Origin: Ramlibacter cellulosilyticus
GTDB taxonomy: Bacteria > Pseudomonadota > Gammaproteobacteria > Burkholderiales > Burkholderiaceae_C
Direction of reading: 5' to 3'
Assembly (NCBI RefSeq): GCF_014297465.1
Contig: NZ_JACORT010000006.1
Coordinates: 248,001 to 312,000 of the forward strand
Length of the DNA: 64,000 nt
Program-made: the position numbers and the translations under genes
Part shown: piece by piece, positions 63,091-64,000 of the stretch
Layout of the letters: each line of letters opens with the position of its first letter
How positions within the stretch are numbered: the stretch's first letter is position 1
The notes under the pieces: model-generated
Told to the model about the DNA's origin: nothing
Database searches by the model: none
The model's input: the letters and a program-made list of their open reading frames with translations, nothing else

Positions 63091-64000
63091 TGATGTTCCA
63101 GTGGCCGGCGGTCGGCACGGGTTCGTTCAGCATGGCCACATCGATCACGCAGGGCTTGCCGGAGGCGATCGCCTTCTCCAGGGCGGGCTTGAATTCGGCC
63201 GCCGTGCGGATCTGCACGCCGTCCACGCCATAGGCACGGGCGATGGCCGCGAAGTCCACGTGGTAAGGCTCCCCCTTGCGCCGGAAGACCGTCCCGAAGG
63301 CGGTTCCGTAGTGCGCCATCTCCAGCCCGGCGATGGTGCCGTAGGCGTTGTTGTTCATCACGATCCAGACGACCGGTACTTCCTGCTCGGCCGCAGTGGC
63401 CAGCACGGCGGGATTCTGCCCGAAGCCGCCATCGCCCACCAGTGCGACGACTACCCGGTCGGGGCAGGCGATCTTGGCGCCGATGGCCGCGGGGGAGCCG
63501 AAGCCCATCGTGGCGAAGCCGCCGGGGGTGAGGATGCTGCCCGGGGTGTAGATCGGGAACTGCTGGCCCACGCCGTTCTTGTTCCAGCCCACGTCCGTGG
63601 TGATGATCGCGTCGCGCGGCAGCACCTCGCGCACGGTGGACAGGATGCGCTCCGGGCGCATCGGGTAGCCCTCGTTTGCAATGTGGCCGGCGTTGCCCGC
63701 GGCAAATTCCTTGCGGTAGGCGGCGATGGACTTCTTCAGCGCGTCGTCGGCACGGCCGTTCGGGAACAGCTTGCGCGCCACGCGGTTCAGGACGGTGAGC
63801 GCCTGCTTCAGGTCCGCCACCGCGCCGATCTGCACGGGGAAGTTGCGGCCGATCTCCGCGGGGTCGATGTCGATGTGGATCAGCTTCGTCGGCGGGAAGC
63901 TGAAGGTGTATTCGGCTTCCCAGGAACTGCAATCGGCCTCGGCGAAGCGGGTGCCCACGCCGAACACCCAGTCCGCGTTGCGGCACTGGTCGTTGACGAA
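63041..64000 (-). CDS. thiamine-diphosphate-dependent enzyme (acetolactate synthase-like), N-terminus missing
   Basis: 319 C-terminal residues; the gene continues past the right edge. It starts within the central domain (FVNDQCRNADWVFGVGTRFAE, KLIHIDIDPAEIGRNFPV) and has the C-terminal ThDP site GDGGFGQNPA...NNNAYGTI with GFATMGFGSPAAIGAKIA. Members include acetolactate synthase and related 2-oxo-acid decarboxylases; which one is not clear from this half. Same strand as the secretion cluster; its end overlaps gspG by 50 bp. Confidence 0.88.
   Translation of the reverse strand, partial: FVNDQCRNADWVFGVGTRFAEADCSSWEAEYTFSFPPTKLIHIDIDPAEIGRNFPVQIGAVADLKQALTVLNRVARKLFPNGRADDALKKSIAAYRKEFAAGNAGHIANEGYPMRPERILSTVREVLPRDAIITTDVGWNKNGVGQQFPIYTPGSILTPGGFATMGFGSPAAIGAKIACPDRVVVALVGDGGFGQNPAVLATAAEQEVPVVWIVMNNNAYGTIAGLEMAHYGTAFGTVFRRKGEPYHVDFAAIARAYGVDGVQIRTAAEFKPALEKAIASGKPCVIDVAMLNEPVPTAGHWNINDIYSPGRKVSHVAVK

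Overview
The window is a continuous stretch of a high-GC bacterial chromosome with densely packed genes. It most resembles a Burkholderiales genome of the Comamonadaceae type (Ramlibacter/Variovorax-like). The reasons are the Bug/TctC-type binding protein, the paaABCDE operon with a TetR regulator, the fused indolepyruvate:ferredoxin oxidoreductase, the many dispersed palindromic repeats, and very long antisense open frames caused by high GC. The genus is inferred from gene content only. No intergenic gap exceeds about 300 bp.

Layout. 1-9706: end of an MFS exporter, plsY, ybaK, a Tas-like aldo/keto reductase, a Nei-type DNA glycosylase, a GAF-containing hybrid kinase, an Ala/Pro-rich membrane-anchored protein, an acyl-CoA synthetase and a divergent alpha/beta hydrolase. 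9856-10785: a secreted protein with a metzincin-like zinc motif. 10888-16920: a four-gene signalling operon (giant hybrid kinase, CheR, CheB, receiver-kinase). 16956-22469: prfB with its programmed frameshift, a HAD hydrolase, pepN and fbp. 22594-25301: a small catabolic operon (dihydroxyphthalate-decarboxylase-like, class II aldolase, TctC-type binding protein). 25392-25467: tRNA-Thr(CGT). 25539-32115: assorted enzymes ending in truC. 32137-33559: an IS256-family element flanked by a 50-bp direct repeat. 33618-38116: phenylacetate operon paaABCDE with its TetR regulator (all minus strand), followed by a divergent Lrp/IOR pair that could feed it phenylacetyl-CoA. 42421-44109: an MCP. 44312-50758: a TRAP transporter (dctP, dctM, dctQ), an ELWxxDGT-repeat protein, a ThuA-domain protein and an IclR regulator. 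50784-53801: a tightly overlapped cytochrome b / ABC / DUF3299 operon. 53908-63090: a non-canonical type II secretion / type IV pilus-like assembly cluster on the minus strand. 63041-64000: an incomplete thiamine-diphosphate enzyme.

The most interesting signals are: (i) a 28-bp motif repeated at exactly the same distance (55 bp) upstream of dctQ and of the ThuA-domain gene, next to an IclR gene, suggesting one regulon for a secreted protein and a TRAP importer; (ii) palindromic repeats that have been absorbed in frame into coding sequences (an acyl-CoA synthetase, paaD, probably IOR) or that supply stop codons (fbp, truC); (iii) an IS inserted in such a repeat with a 50-bp flanking duplication; (iv) an assembly cluster whose secretin carries a TPR front and a cohesin-like tail; (v) a 44-bp-stem hairpin between paaA and paaB.
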